Source: Candidatus Gastranaerophilales bacterium (GTDB taxonomy: Bacteria; Cyanobacteriota; Vampirovibrionia; Gastranaerophilales; Gastranaerophilaceae). From it: DNA of 40,078 nucleotides. Location: NCBI GenBank assembly GCA_944325005.1, contig CALUYO010000015.1:1-40078 (forward strand), read 5' to 3'. Made by a program: the position numbers and the translations under genes. The notes beneath the pieces were generated by a model. The model did no database searches. It was not told the origin of the DNA and saw only the letters and a program-made list of their open reading frames with translations. Shown in pieces: positions 32,606 through 40,078 of this stretch. Position 1 is the first letter of the stretch, and each line of letters opens with the position of its first letter.

Positions 32606-33319
32606 ATGTTTAATCTGCTTAAGTTAAAAATGTTAATCTGTAAACTCTCAACTTGTTGGATAGTTTCTGGTAAGACAAGAAAACTTGCAAGAGAGTTTTT
32701 ATTCTGGTTCTCGTTTGATGATTACAGGCACTTTAAAAATTTAAACTACCATTTTGTTTCTTTAGGAAATAATTGCTTACCACGTGCATTACTTGTCGCA
32801 GCGGGTCTGAAACCCAGACGGTTTTACGGCGAAAAATCCTGCCCTTTTGATTTGTATTTTTCTACTGATTTAAAAAGAACCATTCATCTGATAGAAAACG
32901 ATTTTTCGGATTTTTTTCAAAATATAAACCTTGATGCATTTCCGCATGATGATAAATTATCTTTAAGACAATTTAAAAAATGTTACCGCAGAAGAATTCA
33001 GAATTTTTTGAGAATCCAAAATTCAGATAAGACTGTTTATTATGTTTATTCAAATTATAACAAAGTTCCTGAAATAGATGAAATATCAAGATTGTATAAT
33101 GTTCTAAAATTAAAACGCGGAACAAAACCTTTTGAACTTATAATTTTGACGAAAAAACGGATTGACATTCCTAATGTTATCCAGATTCCTTATGATATAC
33201 AAATTGATGATAGCAGGGCAATCGAGTATATTATTAACCGGTATAAAGATTTTAATAATAAATATACAGTGTTTTGTGATTATATGCGCGAAAAACTGAC
33301 GGAAACTATTCTCCCATAA
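32606..33319 (+). CDS. DUF1796 family putative cysteine peptidase
   Basis: A 237-residue protein of the DUF1796 family, described as papain-like putative cysteine peptidases. The signature is visible: FVSLGNNCLPRALLVAAGL, with the candidate nucleophile Cys, then EKSCPFDLYFST. The histidine may be FPHDD, and VYYVYSNYNK and FELIILTKKR are typical later strands. I start at the ATG at 32606, five bases after GAGGA; ATGs at 32591 and 32594 lie in frame before that ribosome site. It converges with the HIT gene, overlapping its end by 14 bases. Biological role unknown. Confidence 0.75.
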   Translation: MFNLLKLKMLICKLSTCWIVSGKTRKLAREFLFWFSFDDYRHFKNLNYHFVSLGNNCLPRALLVAAGLKPRRFYGEKSCPFDLYFSTDLKRTIHLIENDFSDFFQNINLDAFPHDDKLSLRQFKKCYRRRIQNFLRIQNSDKTVYYVYSNYNKVPEIDEISRLYNVLKLKRGTKPFELIILTKKRIDIPNVIQIPYDIQIDDSRAIEYIINRYKDFNNKYTVFCDYMREKLTETILP

Positions 33320-33617
33320 TGTGCAGATGAAGGTGAAAAACTTCCTGTCCTGCTTCTTTACCTGTATTGATAAGTGCTTTATATGATTTTAAACCGATTT
33401 TTTTAGTTGTTTTTTTAACGGCCATAAGTAACTCACCCATAAGATTTTTGTCATCAAGTTCATTTAAGGATGCAATATGAACTTTCGGAACTAAAAGAAG
33501 ATGTACGGGAGCTTTAGGATTAATATCTTTAAATACAGCTACATAATCATTTTCGTACACGAATTCAGTGTTAAAATCCCCGTTAATTATTTTACAAAAT
33601 ATACAATCATTACCCAT
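33306..33617 (-). CDS. HIT family protein (Hint-like nucleotide hydrolase)
   Basis: A 103-residue protein of the histidine-triad family. CIFCKIINGDFNTEFVYEND is the N-terminal signature, with a CxxC that may bind zinc. INPKAPVHLLLVPKVHIAS holds the phosphate-proximal residues, and QEVFHLHLHIMGE carries the HxHxH triad. Such proteins hydrolyse adenosine-phosphoramidate-type compounds. It ends soon after the triad, slightly shorter than many Hint proteins. A normal ribosome site (GGAGATAAAC) precedes the ATG. Confidence 0.93.
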   Translation of the reverse strand: MGNDCIFCKIINGDFNTEFVYENDYVAVFKDINPKAPVHLLLVPKVHIASLNELDDKNLMGELLMAVKKTTKKIGLKSYKALINTGKEAGQEVFHLHLHIMGE

Positions 33618-33671
33618 TGTTTATCTCCTTATTTTTTTATATCATTATATCTTAAAAAAATGTAAACTGAC

Positions 33672-33700
33672 TTGCCATTTAAATTTATGTAAAGTAAAAT
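33672..33700 (+). promoter_or_regulatory. promoter of the beta-lactamase-fold gene
   Basis: TTGCCA (33672-33677) and TAAAAT (33695-33700) are spaced by 17 bases. A Shine-Dalgarno GGGAGGAAT follows at 33721 before the ATG at 33739. This is a standard leader arrangement, unlike the leaderless cases in the window. Confidence 0.6.
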
Positions 33701-33738
33701 AGAATTATTCAAAACCCTTTGGGAGGAATTTAATATTT

Positions 33739-34914
33739 ATGCCGGAATTAGCAAGACGACAGTATGACAGGCAGAAGTACAGGATTAATCATTATGATAC
33801 AGGTACTGTGAATACAGGTACCGTAAATATTGTTCGTGAACCTGTACATATAAGACGCAGGATTGATACAAAAAAGGTTCGCAGAAATTATCTAATTCAC
33901 AGAGTTGTCTCTGTTGCCGCCGTATCTGTGCTGGGATTGACTATTCTGCCGTACGGGTTTAATAAAGTTACCGGAATGATGTTTAATCCGACACCGTATA
34001 AAGAGGTTAAGGCTGATTATCATAAACTTTTATTCCCCACATCCGATTATCTTTCAAATCACTGGTTTTTGGGACAGCGTTCGCTGGAAAGTGCAGAAGT
34101 TAAAAAAACTGAGATGACACCGATTGTTGAGAAAACTGAGCTTACTGGGCTTGAAAATCAACTTAATAATCTGGCTTCCATGTATCCGTCTATACATCCT
34201 TCAATATATGTTTGGGATTATGAAACGGGTAATTATGCTGATATTAATGCTGATGAAATTTTTCCGACCGCAAGTATTATAAAACTTCCGGTTCTGGTAG
34301 AACTTTTCCGTTCAATAGAAAAAAATCAGCTTACTATATATGATGAAATGCCTTTGACTGAATATTACAGAACAGAAGGTTCAGGAAGCTTGCAATTTAA
34401 AGCTGCTAATTCAAAGTATTCTATTGATACCCTTGCCAGAATGATGATAACTGAATCTGATAATTCTGCAACAAATATGCTTATGGCCCGCCTGGGTTCT
34501 ATGACAGATATTAATTCTGCGATAAGGGAATGGGGACTTAAACATACTTATGTTCAAACATGGCTGCCTGATTTAAGTGGTACAAATCACTCTACCGCCC
34601 GCGACATGGCTGAGATACTTTATAATATTGATAACCCCGAGTTTTTAAGTACAAGCTCGCGTGAAAAAATATTTGATTACATGGGACATGTTCATAACAA
34701 CCGTCTTATTGCTGCCGGTTTGCCTGCAGGTGCAACATTTTTGCATAAAACAGGCGATATCGGAAAGATGCTCGGGGATGCCGGAATTGTATATGCTCCA
34801 AACGGTAAAAAATATATTGTCGTAATTTTTGCACACCGTCCGCATAATTCTCCGCTCGGAAAAGAATTTATCGTAAAAGCTTCGGAAATAATATATAGAA
34901 ACATGGTTTATTAG
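33739..34914 (+). CDS. membrane-anchored serine hydrolase, class A beta-lactamase/PBP fold
   Basis: A 391-residue protein with a basic cytoplasmic N-terminus (residues 1-52), one membrane anchor (VVSVAAVSVLGLTILPYGF, about 56-74), a linker, and a catalytic domain. SIIK (Ser179-Lys182), SDN (240-242) and HKTGDIG supply the three serine-penicilloyl-transferase motifs. The Glu-x-x-Leu-Asn loop that gives class A beta-lactamases their deacylating water is not evident. It could be a beta-lactamase-related hydrolase, a carboxypeptidase-like enzyme acting on peptidoglycan, or a true beta-lactamase. A TGTVN-TGTVN duplication is present at 22-30. It stands alone. Confidence 0.85.
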   Translation: MPELARRQYDRQKYRINHYDTGTVNTGTVNIVREPVHIRRRIDTKKVRRNYLIHRVVSVAAVSVLGLTILPYGFNKVTGMMFNPTPYKEVKADYHKLLFPTSDYLSNHWFLGQRSLESAEVKKTEMTPIVEKTELTGLENQLNNLASMYPSIHPSIYVWDYETGNYADINADEIFPTASIIKLPVLVELFRSIEKNQLTIYDEMPLTEYYRTEGSGSLQFKAANSKYSIDTLARMMITESDNSATNMLMARLGSMTDINSAIREWGLKHTYVQTWLPDLSGTNHSTARDMAEILYNIDNPEFLSTSSREKIFDYMGHVHNNRLIAAGLPAGATFLHKTGDIGKMLGDAGIVYAPNGKKYIVVIFAHRPHNSPLGKEFIVKASEIIYRNMVY

Positions 34915-34948
34915 TTTTTATGCGGGTATTGCATATAAATTTTCGTGC

Positions 34949-34954
34949 TAAAAT
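34949..34954 (+). promoter_or_regulatory. extended -10 element of the aldolase gene (leaderless arrangement)
   Basis: TGC-TAAAAT, with TAAAAT at 34949-34954, is followed by six bases (TTTTGT) and the ATG at 34961. A possible -35 (TTGCAT at 34929) is only 14 bases away, but the extended -10 could compensate. No ribosome site. Confidence 0.45.
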
Positions 34955-34960
34955 TTTTGT

Positions 34961-35731
34961 ATGACAAAGATTTTGGATTGTACTCTGCGCGACGGAGGAT
35001 ATGTTAATAATTGGGATTTTACGGATGAATGCATACTTGCATCATTGCATACGGCTGAAAATACCGGTATTGATTATTTTGAGGCAGGATATGAGATGCC
35101 TGAATGTATAACTTCTTCGAGTATAAAACTTGTCATTATGGTAGATGCCAAAAATATTCGCCCTGTAAGCAGAATTGCGGATTGTGTCAGGTTGACATGT
35201 TATCCGCATCAAATTCGGACTGCGATAAATGCAGTTGAAGATTTTAAAGATCAGGGATTTGAAGTCTTTTTACATTTGATGACTGCTGATAAATTTGAAG
35301 ATTATGGGCTTTTAAAAAACTGGAGTAATAAAAATATTTTAACTTCAATATATTTTGCGGATAGTTTCGGTTCATTTATGCCTCGTGATGTTGAAAGAAT
35401 TTATAATAAACTTCATGACTGCGGTTTTGAAAATATAAGCTTTCATGCGCATAATAATTTACAGCTTGCTTTTACAAATACAATTAAGGCTGTTGAACTC
35501 GGTGCATATAGTGTTGATGCCTCTGTATTCGGTATGGGCAGAGGTGGTGGCAATCTCCCTGTAGAAGTACTTTTAAAGTATTTGGAGATAGATAACAGCG
35601 GGTATCTTGAACTTATAAAAAAATACTTTCTGGGTTTATATAATTATCATCCGTGGGGTTACAGCTATGAAGCATTAATAGGCGGTTTAAAAAATATTCA
35701 TCCGTCACAGGTAAGTCAAGCAATTGTATGA
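34961..35731 (+). CDS. DRE-TIM metallolyase (HMG-CoA lyase/aldolase-like)
   Basis: A 256-residue TIM-barrel aldolase of the DRE-TIM superfamily. ILDCTLRDGGYVNNWDF is the hallmark N-terminus with the D-R-E region, FEAGYE follows, and ISFHAHNNLQLAF supplies the metal-binding HxH. GMGRGGGNLPVEVL is the glycine-rich segment typical of 4-hydroxy-2-oxovalerate aldolase and related proteins. It is shorter than HMG-CoA lyases and lacks a DmpG communication domain. Similar short proteins occur near surface-polysaccharide genes. It is followed 52 bases later by clpB. Substrate unknown. Confidence 0.85.
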   Translation: MTKILDCTLRDGGYVNNWDFTDECILASLHTAENTGIDYFEAGYEMPECITSSSIKLVIMVDAKNIRPVSRIADCVRLTCYPHQIRTAINAVEDFKDQGFEVFLHLMTADKFEDYGLLKNWSNKNILTSIYFADSFGSFMPRDVERIYNKLHDCGFENISFHAHNNLQLAFTNTIKAVELGAYSVDASVFGMGRGGGNLPVEVLLKYLEIDNSGYLELIKKYFLGLYNYHPWGYSYEALIGGLKNIHPSQVSQAIV

Positions 35732-35783
35732 TGCGGTGTTTAATCTAAGCATTTATAATTTCTTCTAAAAAGAGGAATTTAGG

Positions 35784-38405
35784 ATGCTTTTAACAGATCA
35801 TGTTCAGGCGATTATAAAATCGGCCAAATCTATAGTTGTTGCACGTAATTATCCGGAGCTTGCGCCGGAGCATTTGATGCTTGCGTTAATGCTGGATCAA
35901 AATGATTTGCCCAAAATACTTTTGGAGCGCGTTGGGGCGGGTAATCCTGAAATTGTTGACAGGCTCAATAATTACGTGTCGAAGCGTGCATATTTTGCAA
36001 GAGGGAAATTTTCGGATGTAAGATTTTCCGTTGAAACTATTCAGCTGATGAAAGTTGCTCAAGAAGAAGCCGAAAAGCATAATGATGAACAGGTAAGTAT
36101 AGAACATTTATTTCTGGCCCTTTTCAGACAGGATAACAGAACTTTAAACCATCTATGGGAACAGTCAGGTATTAACAGACTTGAACTTTATGAAAAAATG
36201 ACGGAAGAAGTTAATAATATTGTTAATGTTGAAGAAACTGTTGATGCAAAATCTATACAATCGGCTTCTCCCGATGAAAAGAAAGACGATAAAAAGAATG
36301 AAAAGAAAAATGAAGCTCTTAGTAAATATACAACAGATTTAACAGAACTGGCAAAAAACAATAAACTTGATCCTGTTATAGGTCGTGATGATGAAATCCG
36401 CCGTACAATCCAAATTTTAAACAGGCGTTCTAAAAATAATCCTGTGATTATAGGCGAGCCGGGTGTTGGTAAGACTGCAATTATAGAGGGTCTTGCCCAG
36501 AGGATTGTTTCCGGCGATGTCCCTGAAAGTCTTAGAAACGATAAAATTCTTGCCCTTGATCTCGGAGCTTTGCTTGCAGGTGCATCATATCGGGGTGAAT
36601 TTGAGGAACGTCTGAAATCAGTTCTTAAAGCTATAGAGGAAAAATCCGATGATTTAATGCTTTTTATAGACGAAATTCATACAATTATGGGTGCAGGCTC
36701 ATCAGAGGGCTCCGCCGATGCCGGAAATCTGCTAAAACCAATGCTTGCAAGAGGCGGAATAAGGGTTATAGGTGCAACCACTACCGATGAATACCGTCAG
36801 TATATTGAAAAAGATAAAGCTATGGAACGTCGTTTTCAGCCTGTTATTGCAGATGAACCTTCTGTAGAAACAACAATAAGCATCTTAAGAGGGCTTAAGG
36901 ATAAATATGAAGGTTATCATGGTATAAAAATTATGGATAGTGCAATTATTGCAGCTGTGAAGCTTTCGAAAAGATATATTTCCGACAGACAGCTTCCTGA
37001 TAAAGCAATAGATCTTCTTGATGAAGCTGCATCTGCTCTCAGAATTGAAATTGATACAATGCCGGAAGAAATAGATACTTTTATTCGTGAAAAAATTCAA
37101 CTTGAAATGAATAAAAAAGCGCTTGAAAAAGATAATACTGCAGAAGCTTCTAAAAAACTTGAAAAAATTACTAAAAAAATTACCGACTTAGAGGCCAAAA
37201 TAGATAGGTTAAAAGAGCAATGGCTTAAAGAAAAAAAAGTCATTGATTCTTCTGCGGCCGTAAAACGTAATATTGAAAAACTAAAAGCCCAGATAGAATT
37301 AAATAAGAAAAATCCTACTATGTCAGCCTCTCTTGAGGCAAAATACAGTCAGATGCTTGATATGGAAAAGAAACTTAAAGAAATTCAGGCACAGTCAAGT
37401 AAAAGTCGTCTTTTAAAAGAAGAAGTCGATGAAGATGATATAGCATCTATTGTTGCAAAATGGACAGGAATTCCAGTTAACCGTCTTATGGAAGACGAAT
37501 CTAAAAAATTAATCGGTATGGAGCAGGTTATGCATGAACGTGTTGTCGGCCAGGATGAAGCAGTTACAAAAATTGCAAATGCCATTCGTCTCTCGCGTTC
37601 AGGTTTGCGTGATCCGAAGCGGCCTATCGGTACTTTCCTTTTCCTCGGCCCTACAGGGGTCGGGAAAACAGAGCTAGGTAAAACTCTGGCTTATATTTTA
37701 TTCAATAATGAAGATGCTCTTGTACGTATTGATATGTCCGAATTTATGGAAAAAGCCGCTATTTCAAGATTAGTCGGAGCTACAGCTGGCTATGTCGGTT
37801 ACGAAGAAGGCGGTCAGCTCACAGAAGCTGTCAGACGTAAACCTTATTCCGTTGTACTCTTTGATGAAGTGGAAAAAGCCCATCCGGATGTTTTTAATAT
37901 AATGCTTCAAATGTTTGATGACGGGCGTTTGACTGATGGACAAGGCAGGCTTATTGATTTTAAAAATACCGTTATAATTATGACAAGTAACCTCGGAAGC
38001 GATGTTATTCTTAACGAAAATCTGTCTGACAGTCAAAAGAAAGATGAACTTAATAAAGCTTTAAAAGAAAAATTTAAACCTGAATTCTTAAACCGTATTG
38101 ATGAAATAATTATGTTTAAAGCTTTAACTCTTGATGAATTAAAGCATATTGTTGATATTCAAACGGAATCGCTTAAAAAGCGCCTGCTTGATCAGGATAT
38201 AAGACTTGAACTTACCGATAGTGCAAAAGATTACCTTGCAAATGAAGGATATGAACCGCTTTATGGTGCACGGCCTCTGAGACGTGTTATAAGACAAATG
38301 ATTGAAATTCCTATGTCTATGAAAATACTTGAAGGAGAGGTAATTAAAGGTGACAACGTAACGATAGACTTGAAAGATAATATATTACAATTTAATAAGA
38401 ATTAA
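35784..38405 (+). CDS. clpB: AAA+ disaggregase ClpB
   Basis: An 873-residue Hsp100 unfoldase that works with DnaK to dissolve protein aggregates. The N-domain has two repeats ([13 protein letters not shown] and [10 protein letters not shown]). NBD1 has Walker [11 protein letters not shown] near residue 225 and Walker B LFIDEIH near 293. The long coiled-coil M-domain (about 410-535, from IDTMPEEID) distinguishes ClpB from ClpC. NBD2 has Walker [11 protein letters not shown] near 625, Walker [12 protein letters not shown], and [10 protein letters not shown] at the end. The linker after the N-domain is lysine-rich ([12 protein letters not shown]). A strong ribosome site (AAGAGGAATTTAGG) precedes the ATG. 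No IGL/IGF loop for ClpP docking was found. Confidence 0.95.
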   Translation: MLLTDHVQAIIKSAKSIVVARNYPELAPEHLMLALMLDQNDLPKILLERVGAGNPEIVDRLNNYVSKRAYFARGKFSDVRFSVETIQLMKVAQEEAEKHNDEQVSIEHLFLALFRQDNRTLNHLWEQSGINRLELYEKMTEEVNNIVNVEETVDAKSIQSASPDEKKDDKKNEKKNEALSKYTTDLTELAKNNKLDPVIGRDDEIRRTIQILNRRSKNNPVIIGEPGVGKTAIIEGLAQRIVSGDVPESLRNDKILALDLGALLAGASYRGEFEERLKSVLKAIEEKSDDLMLFIDEIHTIMGAGSSEGSADAGNLLKPMLARGGIRVIGATTTDEYRQYIEKDKAMERRFQPVIADEPSVETTISILRGLKDKYEGYHGIKIMDSAIIAAVKLSKRYISDRQLPDKAIDLLDEAASALRIEIDTMPEEIDTFIREKIQLEMNKKALEKDNTAEASKKLEKITKKITDLEAKIDRLKEQWLKEKKVIDSSAAVKRNIEKLKAQIELNKKNPTMSASLEAKYSQMLDMEKKLKEIQAQSSKSRLLKEEVDEDDIASIVAKWTGIPVNRLMEDESKKLIGMEQVMHERVVGQDEAVTKIANAIRLSRSGLRDPKRPIGTFLFLGPTGVGKTELGKTLAYILFNNEDALVRIDMSEFMEKAAISRLVGATAGYVGYEEGGQLTEAVRRKPYSVVLFDEVEKAHPDVFNIMLQMFDDGRLTDGQGRLIDFKNTVIIMTSNLGSDVILNENLSDSQKKDELNKALKEKFKPEFLNRIDEIIMFKALTLDELKHIVDIQTESLKKRLLDQDIRLELTDSAKDYLANEGYEPLYGARPLRRVIRQMIEIPMSMKILEGEVIKGDNVTIDLKDNILQFNKN

Positions 38406-38427
38406 TATTAAGCTGTAAATTGATATG

Positions 38428-38456
38428 TTGAATTATTAAAAAAAATAGTTTATAAT
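38428..38456 (+). promoter_or_regulatory. promoter of the prepilin-adhesin gene with A-tract in spacer
   Basis: TTGAAT (38428-38433) and TATAAT (38451-38456) are separated by 17 bases that include eight consecutive As (38438-38445). Downstream, before the Shine-Dalgarno AAGAGG (38475-38480), come nine As and (CA)4. A three-codon ORF (ATG-AAA-GTA-TGA, 38482-38493) overlaps the true start at 38490. Confidence 0.7.
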
Positions 38457-38489
38457 GTAAAAAAAAACACACACAAGAGGAATGAAAGT

Positions 38490-40078
38490 ATGAAGAATTC
38501 AGTATGGAACTACGGCACAAATGTGTCGTTATTCGGACGTACATTTAGAGAAAAGTCTGTATTAAATTATGGTTTGCAAAAATTTTCTGCCTTTACATTA
38601 GCAGAAATGATGGTTGTAATGCTCATCATGAGTATCATATTGGCAGCCATGGCGCCTGTAATGACCACTCGTAATAAATCAGAGAGTTTATCTCCGTGGC
38701 GTTATACGGATGACGGTTCCAATGCCTATTTTGGTATAGCAAAGAGTCAGATCGCCATGATCGGCCAGCGCGATTTAGCAGAGGATAACAGTGATGATCC
38801 TGCGCGTTTAATCATTAATGCGGATTCCGATTCCACTCCAATCCATTTATCCTTTAAACGTAATAATACCAAAGTTGGTCGTTTACAGTTGACCGGCGAT
38901 GCTAACCTTGTATTGGGCAGTGCCGATTTAGCCAGTGCAACTGGGACAAAGAACAGTTCCTTTGGAATAAATTCAATGGATGGAGTAACTAGCGGCAGTG
39001 CTAATACAGCTATTGGCGCAGAGAGTTTAAAATCAGTCACCAGCGGTAGTTATAATACCGGTGTTGGCGAAGCGAGTTTATTTTCCAATACAAGCGGGGA
39101 AGGTAATATCGCCATCGGCAGTTCCGCCTTACGCAATAATACAACGGCGAATTATAATGTAGGCATCGGTCAGGACAGTATATCAGGTAATACAAGCGGT
39201 GGCAGTAATACTGCCGTTGGTTATGGTTCATTTTCTCGTAAGAGCGGGAACAATAATGTAGCTATCGGCGCCCTTGCATTACAGCAGGGTGGCGGTGACG
39301 GTAATATTGCCATTGGAGCCAATGCAAATAATGTTGATATGGAAGGTTTAAAAAATACAATATCTATCGGTTATGATACAGATGCAACCGGTGAGGGCTC
39401 TCTGGCTATAGGTCATTCCATTGCGAATGGTCAGGCATCAATCGCCATTAGTCCCGGAGCTTTATCCTCCCCTCAGCCTCGAACAACAGCCGACGATACA
39501 GGTTCTATAGCAATTGGCGGTAATGTCCAGGTAAAGGGTGGTTCTACCAGTATAGGTACAGGCTCTCAAGCAACCGGTTTATCTTCTGTTGCGATAAACG
39601 CTTATGCAACTGCAAATTCAGCAATTGCCATCGGTGATAGTTCCAGTGCATCAGCCGAAAGTTCTATTGCAATCGGTAATGGGGCTAGTGCTTCAAAAGG
39701 AGCTTCTATTGCAATCGGTCACGATGCTAATGCAACTTCAGATACTCCTTATTCCTCCTTCGCTAATTCTATAGCTCTAGGTAATTCATCGGAGGCATTA
39801 GGTAACTCTTCAATATCCATCGGCGATTCACGGGCACATGGTACTACTTCAATCGCCATTGGCAATAATGCAAATGCCTTAGGTAGTCAGTCAATATCAA
39901 TAGGTGAGTCTGCCGGCAGCAGTAATAGTGAAGCTCCAGGAGCAGGCATTATAGCAATAGGAACTTATGCGTGTCGGCATGTAACCGGCATGAACAAGGT
40001 CTGTATCGGGAATTATTCCGGTCCGGCTGGTGGATCTGCTGATGCAACTGATTCCTCTGAAAGTATCTATTTGGGAAG
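38490..40078 (+). CDS. prepilin-type N-terminus fused to trimeric-adhesin/tail-fibre head repeats (partial)
   Basis: The frame is open from the ATG at 38490 to the window end (529 complete codons), so the 3' part is missing. Residues about 1-30 are a long polar leader. KFSAFTLAEMMVVMLIMSII is a class III prepilin signal with the same Ala at -1 and Glu at +5 as the pseudopilin at 16562. After a spacer (GIAKSQIAMIGQ, HLSFKRNNTKVGRLQLTGD) come repeats. First are units like SGSANTAIGAESL and SGEGNIAIGSSAL, of the type found in phage tail-fibre and S74-chaperone proteins. Then come YadA/Hia head-like units such as ESSIAIGNGASASKGASIAIG. Codon use is richer in GCC, GGC and ATC than in neighbouring genes. 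It is probably a surface fibre or adhesin built on a pilin export signal. Confidence 0.85.
   Translation, partial: MKNSVWNYGTNVSLFGRTFREKSVLNYGLQKFSAFTLAEMMVVMLIMSIILAAMAPVMTTRNKSESLSPWRYTDDGSNAYFGIAKSQIAMIGQRDLAEDNSDDPARLIINADSDSTPIHLSFKRNNTKVGRLQLTGDANLVLGSADLASATGTKNSSFGINSMDGVTSGSANTAIGAESLKSVTSGSYNTGVGEASLFSNTSGEGNIAIGSSALRNNTTANYNVGIGQDSISGNTSGGSNTAVGYGSFSRKSGNNNVAIGALALQQGGGDGNIAIGANANNVDMEGLKNTISIGYDTDATGEGSLAIGHSIANGQASIAISPGALSSPQPRTTADDTGSIAIGGNVQVKGGSTSIGTGSQATGLSSVAINAYATANSAIAIGDSSSASAESSIAIGNGASASKGASIAIGHDANATSDTPYSSFANSIALGNSSEALGNSSISIGDSRAHGTTSIAIGNNANALGSQSISIGESAGSSNSEAPGAGIIAIGTYACRHVTGMNKVCIGNYSGPAGGSADATDSSESIYLG

Noticed and set aside
33739-34914. Calling this a bona fide class A beta-lactamase resistance gene
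   Set aside because: SxxK, SDN and KTG are shared with other serine penicilloyl transferases and PBP-like hydrolases. The class A ExxLN loop is not evident and the protein is membrane-anchored with a long N-terminal extension.
1-40078. CRISPR arrays, tRNA or rRNA genes, insertion sequences, integrases
   Set aside because: No regularly spaced direct repeats, no T-loop or cloverleaf pattern and no transposase-like or integrase-like reading frame were found by eye on either strand.

Overview
The window reads as chromosomal DNA of an AT-rich, Gram-negative-type bacterium. It encodes an outer-membrane porin, DapF, secreted proteins with type I signal peptides, and two pseudopilin-like proteins with the 'AFTLAE' N-terminus. 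That pseudopilin style, the gene set and the codon use resemble the non-photosynthetic cyanobacterial gut lineage (Melainabacteria/Vampirovibrionia, Gastranaerophilales). This is an inference from memory of family styles, not a search result. No tRNA, rRNA, CRISPR array, integrase, transposase or reverse transcriptase was seen. No stretch longer than about 300 bases is without a gene or gene remnant.

Layout. 1-1310 is a graveyard: a metallopeptidase fragment, an alpha/beta hydrolase whose ends and middle lie on opposite strands, and a truncated cyclophilin-like gene. 1338-5262 is a redox/hydrolase locus (aldo/keto reductase, exported alpha/beta hydrolase and short-chain dehydrogenase in one operon) divergent from a LysR regulator. 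5317-7837 holds a lone GmrSD-type (DUF262/DUF1524) defence gene beside a broken aldo/keto reductase. 8363-10641 has two exported SUMF1-fold proteins flanking a small exported protein with glycine exactly every fourth residue. 10716-13766 holds a second aldo/keto reductase, an NTF2-like protein, a kinase-like protein and a glycine-rich membrane protein. 13887-16479 is housekeeping: a Nudix hydrolase, dapF and the rpsF-ssb-rpsR operon, with a duplicated hairpin element before rpsR.

16501-17313 is a pseudopilin gene out of frame by one base at a run of ten Gs. 17330-21101 is a five-gene envelope operon (two YbjQ-type proteins, an M48 membrane protease, a membrane protein and a TPR membrane protein). 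21171-34914 carries an arginine/lysine/ornithine decarboxylase-family enzyme, a porin, hisS, a DUF721/DciA-like gene, nrnA, a BrkB-family gene, an RseP-type protease, a metallophosphoesterase, speE, small hypotheticals, an XRE regulator, a DUF1796 protein, a HIT protein and a class A beta-lactamase/PBP-fold protein. 34961-38405 holds a DRE-TIM aldolase and clpB. The window ends inside a long gene that joins a prepilin N-terminus to repeats of the trimeric-adhesin head / phage tail-fibre type.

Themes. The decarboxylase-family enzyme and SpeE could together serve polyamine synthesis. RseP, the M48 operon and ClpB are protein quality-control functions. The pseudopilins, the adhesin-like fusion and the glycine-repeat protein are the surface-facing accessory genes, and two of them carry simple-sequence tracts suited to on/off switching. 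Several genes without a Shine-Dalgarno sequence have a -10-like hexamer 6-7 nt before the start codon, which suggests leaderless transcripts.
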